This document shows, in pieces, positions 42,566 to 54,455 of a stretch of 64,000 nt of DNA (positions are counted from its first letter, which is position 1; each line of letters opens with the position of its first letter). The position numbers and the translations under genes are program-made. The notes beneath the pieces were generated by a model, which was given only the letters and a program-made list of their open reading frames with translations, made no database searches and was not told the origin of the DNA. Origin of the DNA: Rhizopus arrhizus (lineage: Eukaryota; Mucoromycota; Mucoromycetes; Mucorales; Rhizopodaceae); contig JAKZZE010000023.1 in the NCBI GenBank assembly GCA_024220505.1, positions 868,001 to 932,000 on the forward strand. The letters are read 5' to 3'.

Positions 42566-44935
42566 AAAAGTAATTTACTTATGAAGAGATTTAAGTCGTT
42601 TACTGGATCGAGTAACTGTGGATGAAGTATTACAAACGTTTTTAGTTGGAGGCTTATTACGACGAGTTCTTTTAACAGATCGTGTTGAAGAGCCAACATT
42701 AGATTTAATTGTGGATTTTTATCAACCAAATAAGAATTGGTTTCATCATCAGAAGAGAAATGTTTCATCGCAGCACTTATAGTACCAGATGGTGTAGATT
42801 TTAATACTTCAGATGAAGATGGAGAATTGGTAATTGAAGCATTTTTTGGAGGAATATACTTTTTACCAAGATTTTTCCAATAGTTGCGTAGTGTGTTAGG
42901 GTCATTAAACTTATCTGCAGATAGCCATTCATCCCACTCACTGCTATAGTTTTTCCAACGTACAAGGTACTCACGGTCTTTTGGAGGGCCACGATGGTTT
43001 ATAACTGCCTCGATTTCGAAATTTATGATTTCATTACCTTCATCATCCAGTTCGATCACTTCTTCATTAGAGATTAATTTCAGCTCAACAGAAGTGTAGG
43101 CACGAGGCATAAGGACACCAGTTTCGTCACGTAAGATATAGGCATTTCCTTTATTTTTACGTACGACTGTATATGGTCCTTCATAAGCAGGAGCAAGTTG
43201 ACCAGATTTATTTGGAATACGAACCATGACATGGGAGCCAGGTGTATAATCAACAAGCCTATGAGAATCATTGAACTTGGCTTGTTCAAGTTCTATTTGT
43301 GCTTTGGTTTTATTAACGATAGCTGGGAATACAATATCAGTCATATAGTCAATGCGTTTCATGAGTTCTTCATGAGACATTGGTGGTTTATCTTTAACTT
43401 CTTTGAGCTTATCTTTGTCAGATCGAAAACCATAAGGTTCGTTCATTTTACGTGCGAACATGAGAGAGAAAGGTGTGGAATTTAACCGTTTGGATATACG
43501 ATTATTCATAGCAAGTTGAATAGATGGAAGATATAAATCCCAATCATTGCCAACACCATGAGTGGCTTTAGCCAGTAATTTTTTGACTGATTGTACAGTA
43601 CGTTCACTGATTCCATTAGCAGATGGGTGTAGAGGGGTGATGAATCGATGATCATAGCCCATAGCATCAGCTAAATCTTTTGAGAGCGAGTTTTTAAACT
43701 CTGATCCATTATCACTTTGAAGTTTTGTAGGAAAACCCATAGTTGAGAATACGTCAATAAGAGAGCGTAAAATTGTACCTGATCTTTTATCAGGTAGAGC
43801 ACGAAGTATACAAAAACGTGTACAAACATCGATGATAACCATAAAATAATTATTATTGTAAACGGAAGTAGTATGCATAGGACCACCAAGATCAATAGCA
43901 TAATGATCACCAGAGTAGTAGCTATAAATGCTGCGTAGAGGATGGAAGCCTCTTTTTTCTATATTATGTTTCATACAATCTTTGCATTGCTTAATGAATT
44001 TAATGCAATCACCTATCAGGTTAGGCCAATGAATACCGTCATTATGGAGACGTTTGACCATTTGTTCAGCACCATAGTGACCAATTTTATTATGGGCATC
44101 TATAAGTAACTGTTGGTGTTCAGCCAAAGGCGGTGTAAGATAATCCGAATATAATGGCTGTGCAGATTGTACATAAAATAGGTATTGATCATTGATGTTA
44201 TTATCAATATTTCTTAGATCAGTATTTTCTTTAACTTGATTGATGTCCTTTTGTGCATCAGAAGTTGTAGTTTCTTGTATTACTGAAATAATGTTAATAG
44301 CAGCATTGTATTTAGAATAAGCTCGATGTCTTTTCTTTGTATTGATTGTCTCAGAAATAGCATGATTCTGTCTATACGAGGATAATCGTTTGCCTTTTTT
44401 GATATCGCTTTCATGCTCGACCGTATCCTTTGGCGGATATAATCTGGATAGTTTGTCAGGTAAGACATTTTCCAAACTGGGAACATGAATGACACTAAAG
44501 TTATAATCAAGGATGACGTCAAGCCATTTAATAAGCATACTATTTGCATTCTTTTGGGAATGAATATAGCATAAAGCTTTATGGTCAGTGTATAAAGTAA
44601 ATCGTGTGCCCCATATAAATTTATGAAATTGGGTTAAGGCATAAACTACACCAAGCAATTCACGCATTGTAACACTGTAGCGTTTTTCGCTTCTTGACAG
44701 GGAACGGGACATGAAACCAATGTATCTTTTGATTTTAGATATTTCGCCATTGGGTTTAGTCACTTCGAACTCTTGATATAAGCAACAACCAGTACTGTAA
44801 TCTGATGAATCAGTAGCGATACAAAATGGTTTTGACAGATCAGGATGGGATAACATCAATTCTGAAGACAAAATGTGCTTGATACTATCAAAGTGCATTT
44901 GATGCTCTTTTGTCCATTCGAAAGGACCTTTAACT
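42531..44935 (-). pseudogene. Chr-2 Pol, 3' part: RNase H, integrase, chromodomain
   Basis: Continues after a frameshift near 44935. RNase H CIATDSSDYSTG and YTDHKALCYIHS. Integrase GHYGAEQMVK...CKDCMKHN, GDHYAIDLGGP, LQSDNGSEFKN, NGISERTVQSVKK. Chromodomain INFEIEAVINHRGP...YLVRWKNYSSEWDEWL. Near 42725 the frame changes again: the present frame ends in a poly-Lys tail read from an A-run, while the next frame gives a basic tail (SSTRSVKRTRRNKPPTK) like that of Chr-1, so a one-base indel is likely there. Confidence 0.9.
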
Positions 44936-47900
44936 TTTCATCATGGCAACGCAATGCATCTAAGGGAGCCATGAGAAGTGCAGCATTGGGAGTATGTTGT
45001 CTAAAATAGTTGACAAACCCAAGAAAACTTTGCACTTGCTTCTGAGTAGTAGGACGAGGCCAATCGTATATATTTGTTAATTTTCGGGCATCTATCTGCT
45101 TTCCTGAGGCAGAAATAGAATATCCTAATAAGTAAACGGCAGATTTTGCCAAATAGGTCTTTTCAAAATTGATTTTTAAATTAGCATCAGTTAATATTTG
45201 TAGCACTTTTTTAACATGAAGAAAATGTGCATGTATAGATGAACTGAATATACAGATATCATCAACAAAACATTTTACATAAGGAAGATCTTTAAATAAT
45301 GTTAACATTATACGAGAGAATAACTGACTTATTGTAGATATTCCAAAAGAAGCACCTCTATACATATATTGTAAATTATTGGGTGCAGTAAAAGTAGTTT
45401 TAATTTGATCATCCTTATTTACAGGAAACTGATTAAATGCAGATTTTAGATCTAACGTGCTAAAAATGACTGCACCAGACATAGAATTGAATATGTCGTT
45501 AATTAATGGAAGTTGATGATTATCAACTGGTAAGACCTTATTTAACATTCTAGGATCCAACACTAATCGAATTTTATCTGTCTTAGTGCCGTCTAAATTT
45601 TTTTTATGAGCTACTGTCATAGGCAGATTCCATCCAGATGGAGTTGCTGGAATGATAATACCTTCATCTAACCAACTATTTATTATATCCATTACTTTAG
45701 GCTGTAAGGTATATGCTATTGGATATTGCTTTATATTAGCAACATAATCTTTTGGTGTTGGAAGATGTAAAACAGCCTCTTTAATATTACATAAAGAATT
45801 CTTATTTAAGTTTTTATTTGCTTCGATGTATGGTTTAATAGCCATATCAAAAACTTTTTGTTCTTTTTCTGTACCGGCTCGTGAAATATTTGGTTCATAA
45901 GCTTTGTCTAGAATAGAGTCGTCTAATTCTTTTTCAGTACTCTTATGTTTGACTGCTACATTCATTAAATGAATGGAAAGTTTAGGAAGCAAATCTGTCC
46001 CAATAAGAATTTTACAATTGTGAGAGGAAGCATGATCGTCAATAATATCAAACTTATGTTTAATAATGTGGTCAATATTGTCGTATTCGACATTCACATA
46101 GTCAATAGATCTCATTCTGGGAATTTGGTCGCCATTTGCTAAAACTAGGTTACCAGGAACTGAATGAAATTTAATATTATTGTCTATTGCAAATTTTTTA
46201 TTTATGACAGAGACACGTGCACCAGTATCTATGATACCATAAGTGTTCACATTATTAAGCGTGATTGGAGTAACGGGGGAATAAGCCACATTATCCGATT
46301 CGAATAGACTATCATCTTCTCCAACTTTATTATTACGAATGGCAAAGACATTTTTGTTATACTCTTCATCAAAACTAGTATTTATATTTTTATTTGAACA
46401 GATTATGTTTTTGTCATAATGCTTATAAAGAAATTCAAATTCGTCATCAGATGATTCACATTGTTCATACGATTGCGAGGTAGATTCATTTTTACTAGGA
46501 GATAAAGATAAATCAGTAACTCTGTTTTTAGGAGATTTATTTATCTGACTAATGCTAGTGATCGAGTTGGACAACTCTAAATTGCTAACAGTTTTGTCAT
46601 TTCCTTTAGAAGAATTACTTACAATTTGTTTGCCATATTTTCTTTTGATATGTTCAAGTCTTACAGAACAAGATGAATAATGACCAGGAGAGTACTTGGC
46701 AGTTTTGCAAAATGTGCATATACCTTGTTTCTTTAAATCCGCAATTTCTTGCTGAAATTCAACAAATGTTTTGGAAACTTTTTGGTTCTTATGTTCACTT
46801 TGATGTACCATTTTTCTTTTTTTAGTATTGGTGTTATTATCATGTTCAACGAGTTTTTTGGTATTATCTTCCTTTTTCTTATCCTTAAGGATGTTCAACA
46901 AAGCAGATTCCAAGTTGGCCATTTCTTTAATGAGAATTGACTCAAGGACATTCCATTCCTTAGGCAGAGGAATAGGTAAGTTGCGTGTTGAATAAATACT
47001 TTCTCCAGTGATATTGGAGCTAGTAGAGACAAGCGAGGGAAGATTTTTTTTGACAGTATCTTGGACAATTTCCTGAAACTTGACAGTGTAAAGCCTCGAA
47101 ATGAAATGTCCAATCAAGAAAGTGTTATCATGCATGTTAACCTTTGCACCAAGAGAGAAAAGACGATATCGATCCATTGCTTGGGTCAAAGTTTCACAAC
47201 GTTCTTGCTTGAAATTGATAAGATTTTTAAACCACATCTCTGGTGTAGTTTGTGAAGCAAGATCGAAGCGTTGTTTCAAGACTTCTTTTGCCTGATCCCA
47301 ATTCAAAGCGGTTTTTTTATCGATACAACGTCTTTTGATGAATCGTTCGAACCAGTCATGGTCGGTATCACTGTCAGACTTTTCAAATGAAACTTCCAGG
47401 TAGTGCAACCAATGGTCCTCTACAGATACATCATAATCCAAGAATTTTCTTTGGAAATCTCTAATGAACATATCCAAAGATGGTTCATTACTTGGATTGA
47501 CGTTTTTATCGCCTTCCCTAAGAGTGAGCTGATACAGAGCACTAGCAGTAGGGTTGACGTTGAATTTTGGGATTTCACGGCTTGGAATAAGTCTATCCTT
47601 GGGTGATGAATTTTTAGATCCATTGCCCTTCAACTCATGATTATGCAGTTCTAACTGGGAAGCAATAAGAGCATTAACATCATTTAAAGCTGATACAGCA
47701 TAGCTCAATTGCTTTTCGTTTTCTTCAAGTAAAGTTAGCTTATTTTCTAAAATAAAACTCGCTTTATTATTATTTAATTTTTCAATCAAATCAAAGAATA
47801 AGGATTTTTGAGCCATCAACCTCTCCATATAATTGGAAGGGTCCGAAGAAGGAACAGCAGGAGAAGAGTCAGTAACTTCATCCATCTCAACATCAGTTTC

Positions 47901-48050
47901 AATGGATGCATCATCACGAGGATGGATGGATGAGTTTGACGCTCTACTTTCGAGAGTTTCAAGATCCATTCTATCCAAGGACTTAGCTACTTCATCAGCT
48001 GAATCCTTTTCAACGTTTTTGGCAGGGGATTGATTAATAGAAGAATTCAT
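44936..48050 (-). pseudogene. Chr-2 Gag, protease and reverse transcriptase
   Basis: The ATG at 48050 lies only 9 bases from the inner edge of the 5' LTR. Gag has a coiled-coil-prone N terminus and a CTFCKTAKYSPGHYSSC zinc finger. Protease IIDTGARVSVIN; reverse transcriptase STLDLKSAFNQFPVN and KCFVDDICIFS (VDD). Just before RNase H one A appears lost from GATGAAAAG (near 44935), shifting the rest out of frame. This is not where Ty3 elements place programmed frameshifts, so I read it as damage or a base-calling error. Confidence 0.9.
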
Positions 48051-48059
48051 TCAAAAAAA

Positions 48060-48391
48060 TGAGATATTTGCAGATATAAAGTGAGAAAAAAGAAAGGAAA
48101 TAGTACTTGAAAACTAGTGAATGAGTCTCTATGTAACCTCTTTATTAGATTTCAAGACGAGAGAGAGAACCCATTTAATCAAACTACGCCTTTATATAGG
48201 AAATGAAATTATTCAGGGACCGAAGTGAGTTCAAGGTCAATTTTAGTATTGAGCTTGAACAATATAACATTGTATATGAGCTTTTAAGGAATATGTAATA
48301 AGTAATATTATGTATTCAGTACTTGTTATTTCTTATATAAGATCTGAGTAATCTCATACGAATAATAGTATTTAATGAGGTAAATACGACA
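48060..48391 (-). repeat. Chr-2 5' LTR
   Basis: 332 bp. On minus its inner edge is followed by TTTTTTTGAATGAATTC, close to the sequence after the Chr-1 LTR. Confidence 0.93.
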
Positions 48392-48660
48392 TCCAAGTCC
48401 TTGAATCCTTTGAATCCTTACGTCTTTGAATCCTTGGGCTCGGCTTTTTTTTTTCTTTTTTTCTTTTTTGAAAAATTTTAAAGTTCCACAAGGTTAATTG
48501 ATGTATTTTTAGATTAGATGCTGCTATTCTGCTGACATTAGGTAAGTCAAATACACTTTTAAAACGCTACAAGCAAAGAAATATCATATTTTGTTATTAT
48601 TATTTTATTTAAATAAAAAAAAAAGCTATTTTTTATAAACAAAATCCCTATTTTTTGTGT

Positions 48661-48870
48661 ATATAAAGTAATATTTATTGCAATATGAATGGTCAATAAA
48701 GAAGTATATAAGCTATATGAGTGGTTCATAAAGAAGTATATAAGCTATATAAGTGGTTCATAAAGAAATATATAAGACAATATGAGTGGTCAATAAAGAA
48801 GTATATAAGGCAATAGGAGTGTTCGATGAAGAAGTATATAAGGCAATATGAGCGGTCGATAAAAGAACAA
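48661..48870. repeat. Subterminal tandem repeats of the A arm (E3 copy)
   Basis: About six copies of a roughly 30 bp unit around AAGAAGTATATAAGGCAATA and GAGTGGTCAATA. The same block is at about 6515-6595 (E1), 15959-16100 (E2) and 60540-60660 (E5) with different copy numbers. Such subterminal repeats are typical transposase- or TnpA-binding regions in CACTA elements. Confidence 0.8.
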
Positions 48871-49135
48871 AAAGACATATAAAGTAATGTTTTAAAACGT
48901 ACCATTCGTTGCCCAAACGTTGACTATCATTGATTGAAACGTAAAAAATGCTTCAGTAAAAGAACACTAAATGACCTCCTCTTGCTTGCGTAAAAGTTAT
49001 TTAACGATTACTGCTCTGCCTCGAAAATCGTTTAAAACAGCAAAAAAATTCCGCGGATTTGCGTTAAACTTCGCGTAGTTGCGCTCATTTATGCTAAAAA
49101 ACTACGTTTAATATCTCCAATTATTTGCAGTGTCC

Positions 49136-50470
49136 ACTGCACCCAATCACCGTTATCCAAGTTGATAAAGTTGATCTTTTTTGATAGTGGTAATTCTATT
49201 AAATGAGTGAGAACTCGGATTTAAATGTTAGAAAGCTGATTTTTATATCAGAAGAAAGCTTGAAGAAAGTAGATTGTAAATCTATAAAAATAATCAAAAG
49301 TATATAATATGTTTGTTGAATAAAAAGACATTGTATTTTTTAAAAAAATAAATAATTTTCTGTTGTGCTACATGATGCCATACAAGATTACAAATTGGGA
49401 AGACTATGCTTTTTCAACTTCAGTGCAATGTTTTTTAACTTCAACAAAGATCGAAAACACAGTTCTATTGGCCTACAAGCTCGGAAATCCAAGTGATTGA
49501 GTCATGGCGTTTTCTTTTCAAGCATTCTTCGGCTCTCATGTCGTATTTTACCAAAAAAAAAAAACTTTGTTTAATACAAAAGGAGATTTATTTTGGTTAC
49601 TAATGAACAAAAAAAAAAAAAAAAAAAAAAAAGAAAGAGTAAAGAGGCACATATGAATAAGAGGGATGAAACTCTTATATAAGTGCATAATATCACTATA
49701 ATAATAAGTATAGAAGTATGTGTTATAAATTGGAACAAAAAAAAAAGAATGTGAATATAGTAGAAAATTTAAAAGATTGAATAAAATATATAAAAAAAAG
49801 AAGGATTCTTTTGGCTCTAAAGAAGTTGATCATGTTTTAAAGCTGAAAAAGATATGTTTTAAATAGTAAGATCATGTCATAAAAAAAAACAGAGTATTTT
49901 TGATAATCATTTTTATTTTTTGAGAGTAGAAAAAAAGGCGGCAACGGAATGAATGTCTATTATGCTACACGTCTTGAGATTTCTATGAAAAGGTTAAAAA
50001 CAAAAGAAAAAGTATATTGTTACTGAGTACTTTTGAAAAAAAAAAAAAATTACATTCCCAGCATTGACATTACAAAAGGAATCTCCATTCAATGTATTGT
50101 TTAAACTTGAATAAAAAAAAGCAGCGTTTTAAATTTGGGTTTAAAAAAAAAGTACTTTAGAAATTTTTCATTAAAAAAAAAAAACAAAAGTGGACCAAAT
50201 ATGACGAAGGTGGAAAGCATCAAACAGAAATCTAAAAAAGATTCAAAGCCCATAATATAAACGGCAAACTGACTTTATCTGCAACCAAATCTACTATCCA
50301 GCGATTGCTGGTATGATGTAAGTATCCTGGCTACACCAATCAAAAGCTTTTGTTTTATTTTTAGAATTTCAACTGAATTTCAATACTCCTTGGCTGTTGC
50401 TTTTGAAATCATATATAAGCGCGTAAAACAATAGATCAAGTTTATAAAATAATCTTTTATTATATTTACA
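49136..50470. other. Left non-coding arm of E4
   Basis: AT-rich with several A-runs, no reading frame of note. The last 60 bp before the transposase ATG hold a TTATTATATTTACA context that may be the promoter region. Confidence 0.45.
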
Positions 50471-53447
50471 ATGAACTCTTCAACCCAATACAGATTTAAA
50501 TGCTACTGTAGCCAATGCTCTGCAGGAGAAATTGGCAAGTACCAATTGGTTACTCGATCGACTCTTGCTCGCCATAAAAAAAAAGAAGCTGCTAAATGTA
50601 GTTTACTTACATTTAGATAGTATTTTTACTGACGCGTTATATATAAATAGATGAAGCAGAAAAGGTTCAAGAAGTTGATGCCAATAATGAGATAATTGAA
50701 GCAAATAAAAATGATTCTGATGAAGACAACGCAGAAGACGTTTCAAATTGGGAAGTGATTGAAAACGATGAAGTGAATTTATCTGACAGTATGGATATTG
50801 TTGAATTTGATATGCCTCAAGGTAATTATTTCCTAGAAGTGGGTTACTTTTATGAAGAATGCATAACTTACATTGTTAAATTTTTAGTTGAAATCAAGGG
50901 ATTCCAAAATGATATTGTTGCTTTTATTGCTGTCTTCTTGACATACTTCCAGTTATTTTTCATATCCGAATATGCTGCTGAAGTGGTAATGAAATTTGCG
51001 AATGATCTTGCTTTTCTCTTAAACCATCAACCAATTTTTCCCGCAAAATTGGATACCATGCGTAATGCTGTTGGAATCGATTATACTTACAAGGGCATGT
51101 TTCGCCTTGTTGTCTGTCCCGAATGCCATACCCTGTATCAGCCTGAAGAAGTACACTGTGATTCGAAGTGCACCTTTTCTGAATTTCGCATCACATGTAA
51201 TACCCCACTCTTCAAGCCTGTTACGGTTGGTGCAAGCAAGATGTATGCCAACAAGGTCTCTGCATTCAATTCCATCAAGTATGCTTTGACTGTGATGTTC
51301 TCACGACCAGGCTTTGAATCAGCAATTGAAGCATGGCGCTATCGTACTCGTCATAACAACACTATGTATGATATCTATGATGGTCAATTTTGGAATGAAT
51401 TCAAGGATAGAGATGGTAATGTATTTACCAGTCAAGCTAGATCTCTTTTGTTCACTTTGAATGTCGATTGGTTTCAATCTTCAAAAAGAACCGTGTACTC
51501 TGTTGGTGCTGTTTACTTGACGATAAATAATCTTCCAAGATCCATCAGATACAAAAAAGAAAATATCATCTTGGTTTGTGTTATTCCTGGACCCAAAGAA
51601 CCCAAAGACACACAAATCAATAACTATTTACAAGTTTTGGTAAAGGATCTGAAGGAGCTTTACTATGGTGACTTTTTTACCTCTACAGCTGATTCTCCCA
51701 ATGCTCCTGTCCAAGTTCGTGCTGCTCTGTTCTTGATTGCTTGCGATATTCCTGCTAGCCGAAAGGTTAGTGGGTTTACTTCATTCAATGCAACTGTACC
51801 TTGTAATAAATGCTCAACAGCATTTCCTGCTCGTCATAATACAAATCTTCAACGTGATTTTTCTTTTGGTCTTGAAGATCTTGATGCTTGGTCACTTCGT
51901 ACCAATATTGAAAATCGTCATCATGCAAGAAATTGGAAAGAAGCATCTACAAAGAAACAAAGAGTTGACTTGGAACAGAAATTTGGCACTCGATTTTCTG
52001 CTCTACATGATTTGGAATATCTTGATCTTGTTCGTTGTACTGCCATTGATCCTATGCATGGCCTTTTCCTAGGAACAGCAAAGAAATGGTTAAAATATGG
52101 CGTACTACTATTTGTGACCTTACCCATGAATTATATTTGACCGATTCTGACTTGAAAGAAATGCAAAAGGAAGCAAACGACATTATATTGCCAGCACAAT
52201 ACACACCGATCAATCAGAAAATTGCCAGCAATTTTTCTGACTTAAAGGCTGATGAATGGAGAACCTGGTGTCTTGCTCTTTCGCCCCTTTTACTGAAGTC
52301 TCGCCTTCCAGTCCGTCATAAAGAAAATTGGGCAAAGTTTGTACAGGCCTGCCATATCGTATGTCGTCCATGCATTACTCAGAATGAAGCCATGATGGCC
52401 CATAAACTATTCCATGAGTTTGTCACTGGTGTTGTTGAATTGTATGGTCCAGAGATGGTCACTCCAAATATGCATCTTCATCTGCATTTAAAGGATTCTA
52501 TCCAAGACTTTGGTCCAATCTATGCATTTTGGTTGTATGGCTTTGAGAGGCTTAATGGCGACATTAAGAAGATGACAGTAAACTACAAGACAGCGTTCGA
52601 AGTTACATATATGAAGAAGTTTCTCTCCGTTGTGCACTATGGTGACTACATCCGTAACTTACCACAAGGAATTAAACAGAATCCTGTGATGATGTCTTCC
52701 TTTGGTTACTTGTCACCAACGCCTTCTGATTCCCTAGTTGCTTCTTCATCTACTTCGACCTGTTTTGATTTCAGTTTATTTGTCAGTGCTCCTCTACGTT
52801 TGAATGATATCTTCACTGGTGCTGAAACTCTACCTCCTGATACGCAAGCTTCTGCTAGACACAAAGTTAGTGTTAATAGATTGACTCAAGACCATTATGG
52901 CTATCTTCTTGCCTTTTACAAAATTGTATATACTGATCGAACATTCGCAAGTGCGCTAATCCCAGAAGAGTTTGATGACTTGTCTACAATGGTACTTCCT
53001 GATATTTCTCTTTTTTCTGAAATCGAAATCCTTGGGCAGACATATCGGTCAAAGGCATCGCGTACTACTCGTGGTTGTTACATTGAAGTCGCCTGTAATT
53101 CTGCTGTTCTTGGACAAGAGCCTGAAATGCGAATTGGCGAAGTTCAATATTATTTTAGCCATCAACTTCAAATGAAAAAATCTATCCTTCCAAATGGTCG
53201 GGTCTTTATGTCAAATGCTTTTGATGAACACCTCTTTGCTTTTGTACGTTGGTACAACCCTCCTCTTCATCCTTTTCAAGGATTTGAATGTCTTGGTGCC
53301 GCGTACTATCATAACTCATTTCGACCAGCTGATTCAGACTGTATTCTTCCAGTATCTCGTATATTTACTTGTGTGGCTATGAAGCAAGGTTATCCTGATA
53401 ATCATGTTGTCTTTTTACCTCTTCCAAGAAAAACCATTGGTTTGTAA
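50471..53447 (+). pseudogene. E4 transposase (CACTA/Plavaka type), one frameshift
   Basis: Exon 1 50471-50597 (zinc-binding-like CYCSQCSAG...H), intron 50598-50650, exon 2 50651-50821 (acidic), intron 50822-50887, exon 3 50888-53447. Landmarks: LFTLNVDWFQSS (first Asp), INNLPRSIRYK, CVIPGPKEPKD, CDIPASRKVSGF (second Asp), CNKCST, DPMHGLFLGTAKK, then after the break VTPNMHLHLHLKDS, FWLYGFERLNGD and a C-terminal domain ending LPLPRKT. At 52083 AAAGAAATGG needs one more A to keep frame; E2 reads PKKM at this place. Otherwise open for about 900 residues, the least damaged transposase in the window and possibly intact if that base is an error. Confidence 0.88.
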
Positions 53448-54455
53448 AAAATAAATAAATAAAGTTAAAAGTAAAAAAAAAAAAAATTAAAATTTAAAAA
53501 TCTAAGCACCGCGTTCCTTGTTTTTTTTGTTTTATTTATTTTACAATTTTTTTTAAAACAGCAAGTTGTGTTCATCCAACTCCATTTCACCACCAAAAGC
53601 CCAAGCGATACTCTCTTCGGTTATATTTTCTTTTTGATAAATTCAGGAACAGGCAACGCGTATTTTCTTTGAACACGAGGAAGAAACTGGATGCTGCTAT
53701 TTCCAGTTCTTTGCCTCTTTGCCTTGTCACTTGCTATCTGATCATCCAACAGCTTAAAAAATTCGGTACACTGAATATTGGATCATTAATTGATTACGCT
53801 TAATAAGATATTGATTAAACTTACAGCAGGTGATCTGTACTTTGGTACGCGAACTTCAAAATAATCAACTGTTTTCTTGCACAAGACAGACATGCGTTCC
53901 TTTTCGGTAAAAGGAGTTGTTCTATCTGGATTTTGCTCCAGAAGAATTTCCTCCACCTTGTCCATTGTTTCGTCGTTATACATATCTTCTTCTTCAGACA
54001 TGTATTGCTGTTGAAGCAAGTACTCACAGTTGGGATAGTTGTTATAAACACCTTGATCCTTGTACTGCTCGTATATAGCCTTACGAGCTCTTGTTTTCTA
54101 AAAAAGCAAAGTCAGTTATGCGATTACAATACTTTATGTAGCACTTACAGCACTTCTACGAGTGACTTTTGCGGCTTTTCTTTTTCCCATGAAATCCTCA
54201 ACTGGATCTATCTCTTCAACACTTGTTATGCCAGCTTTCTTCGTGTAATATTGTCGTTCAGGTACTTGCGTAGATCGCGGTTGTTGGTGTCTTTGTATGA
54301 GTAATGACTATTCACATAATCTTGCAGTAATTTAAATACTCTTTGGTTTTCATTAGATTTCAAAGGCTTTTCAAGGATATACTGAGATTATGGTGGCAGG
54401 TTGTTGTAGTGATTTCTCACAGCATCCTATATTTCAGAGAATAGCGATTAGTATA

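Larger units (their letters stand above)
40500..48391 (-). mobile_element. Chr-2: Ty3 chromovirus nested in E3
   Basis: LTRs 40500-40833 and 48060-48391 (TG...CA) differ by eye only by two 1 bp indels. Target duplication TCCAA (40495-40499, 48392-48396). The purine tract on minus is GGTCGGGGGCTA. Gag-Pol with chromodomain, broken by one frameshift in Pol. A Tc1-A copy sits between pol and the 3' LTR. Sister of Chr-1 by sequence and layout. Confidence 0.94.
38515..49132 (+). mobile_element. E3: non-autonomous CACTA/Plavaka-like transposon with nested chromovirus
   Basis: CACTGCAAATAATTGG at 38515 and CCAATTATTTGCAGTG ending at 49132; target duplication TCC (38512-38514, 49133-49135). B arm on the left (38515 to about 40000), A arm on the right, split by chromovirus Chr-2 (40500-48391). 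Without the insert it is about 2.7 kb and has no transposase. Its last about 240 bp (48893-49132) differ from the A ends of E1, E2 and E5. Confidence 0.88.
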
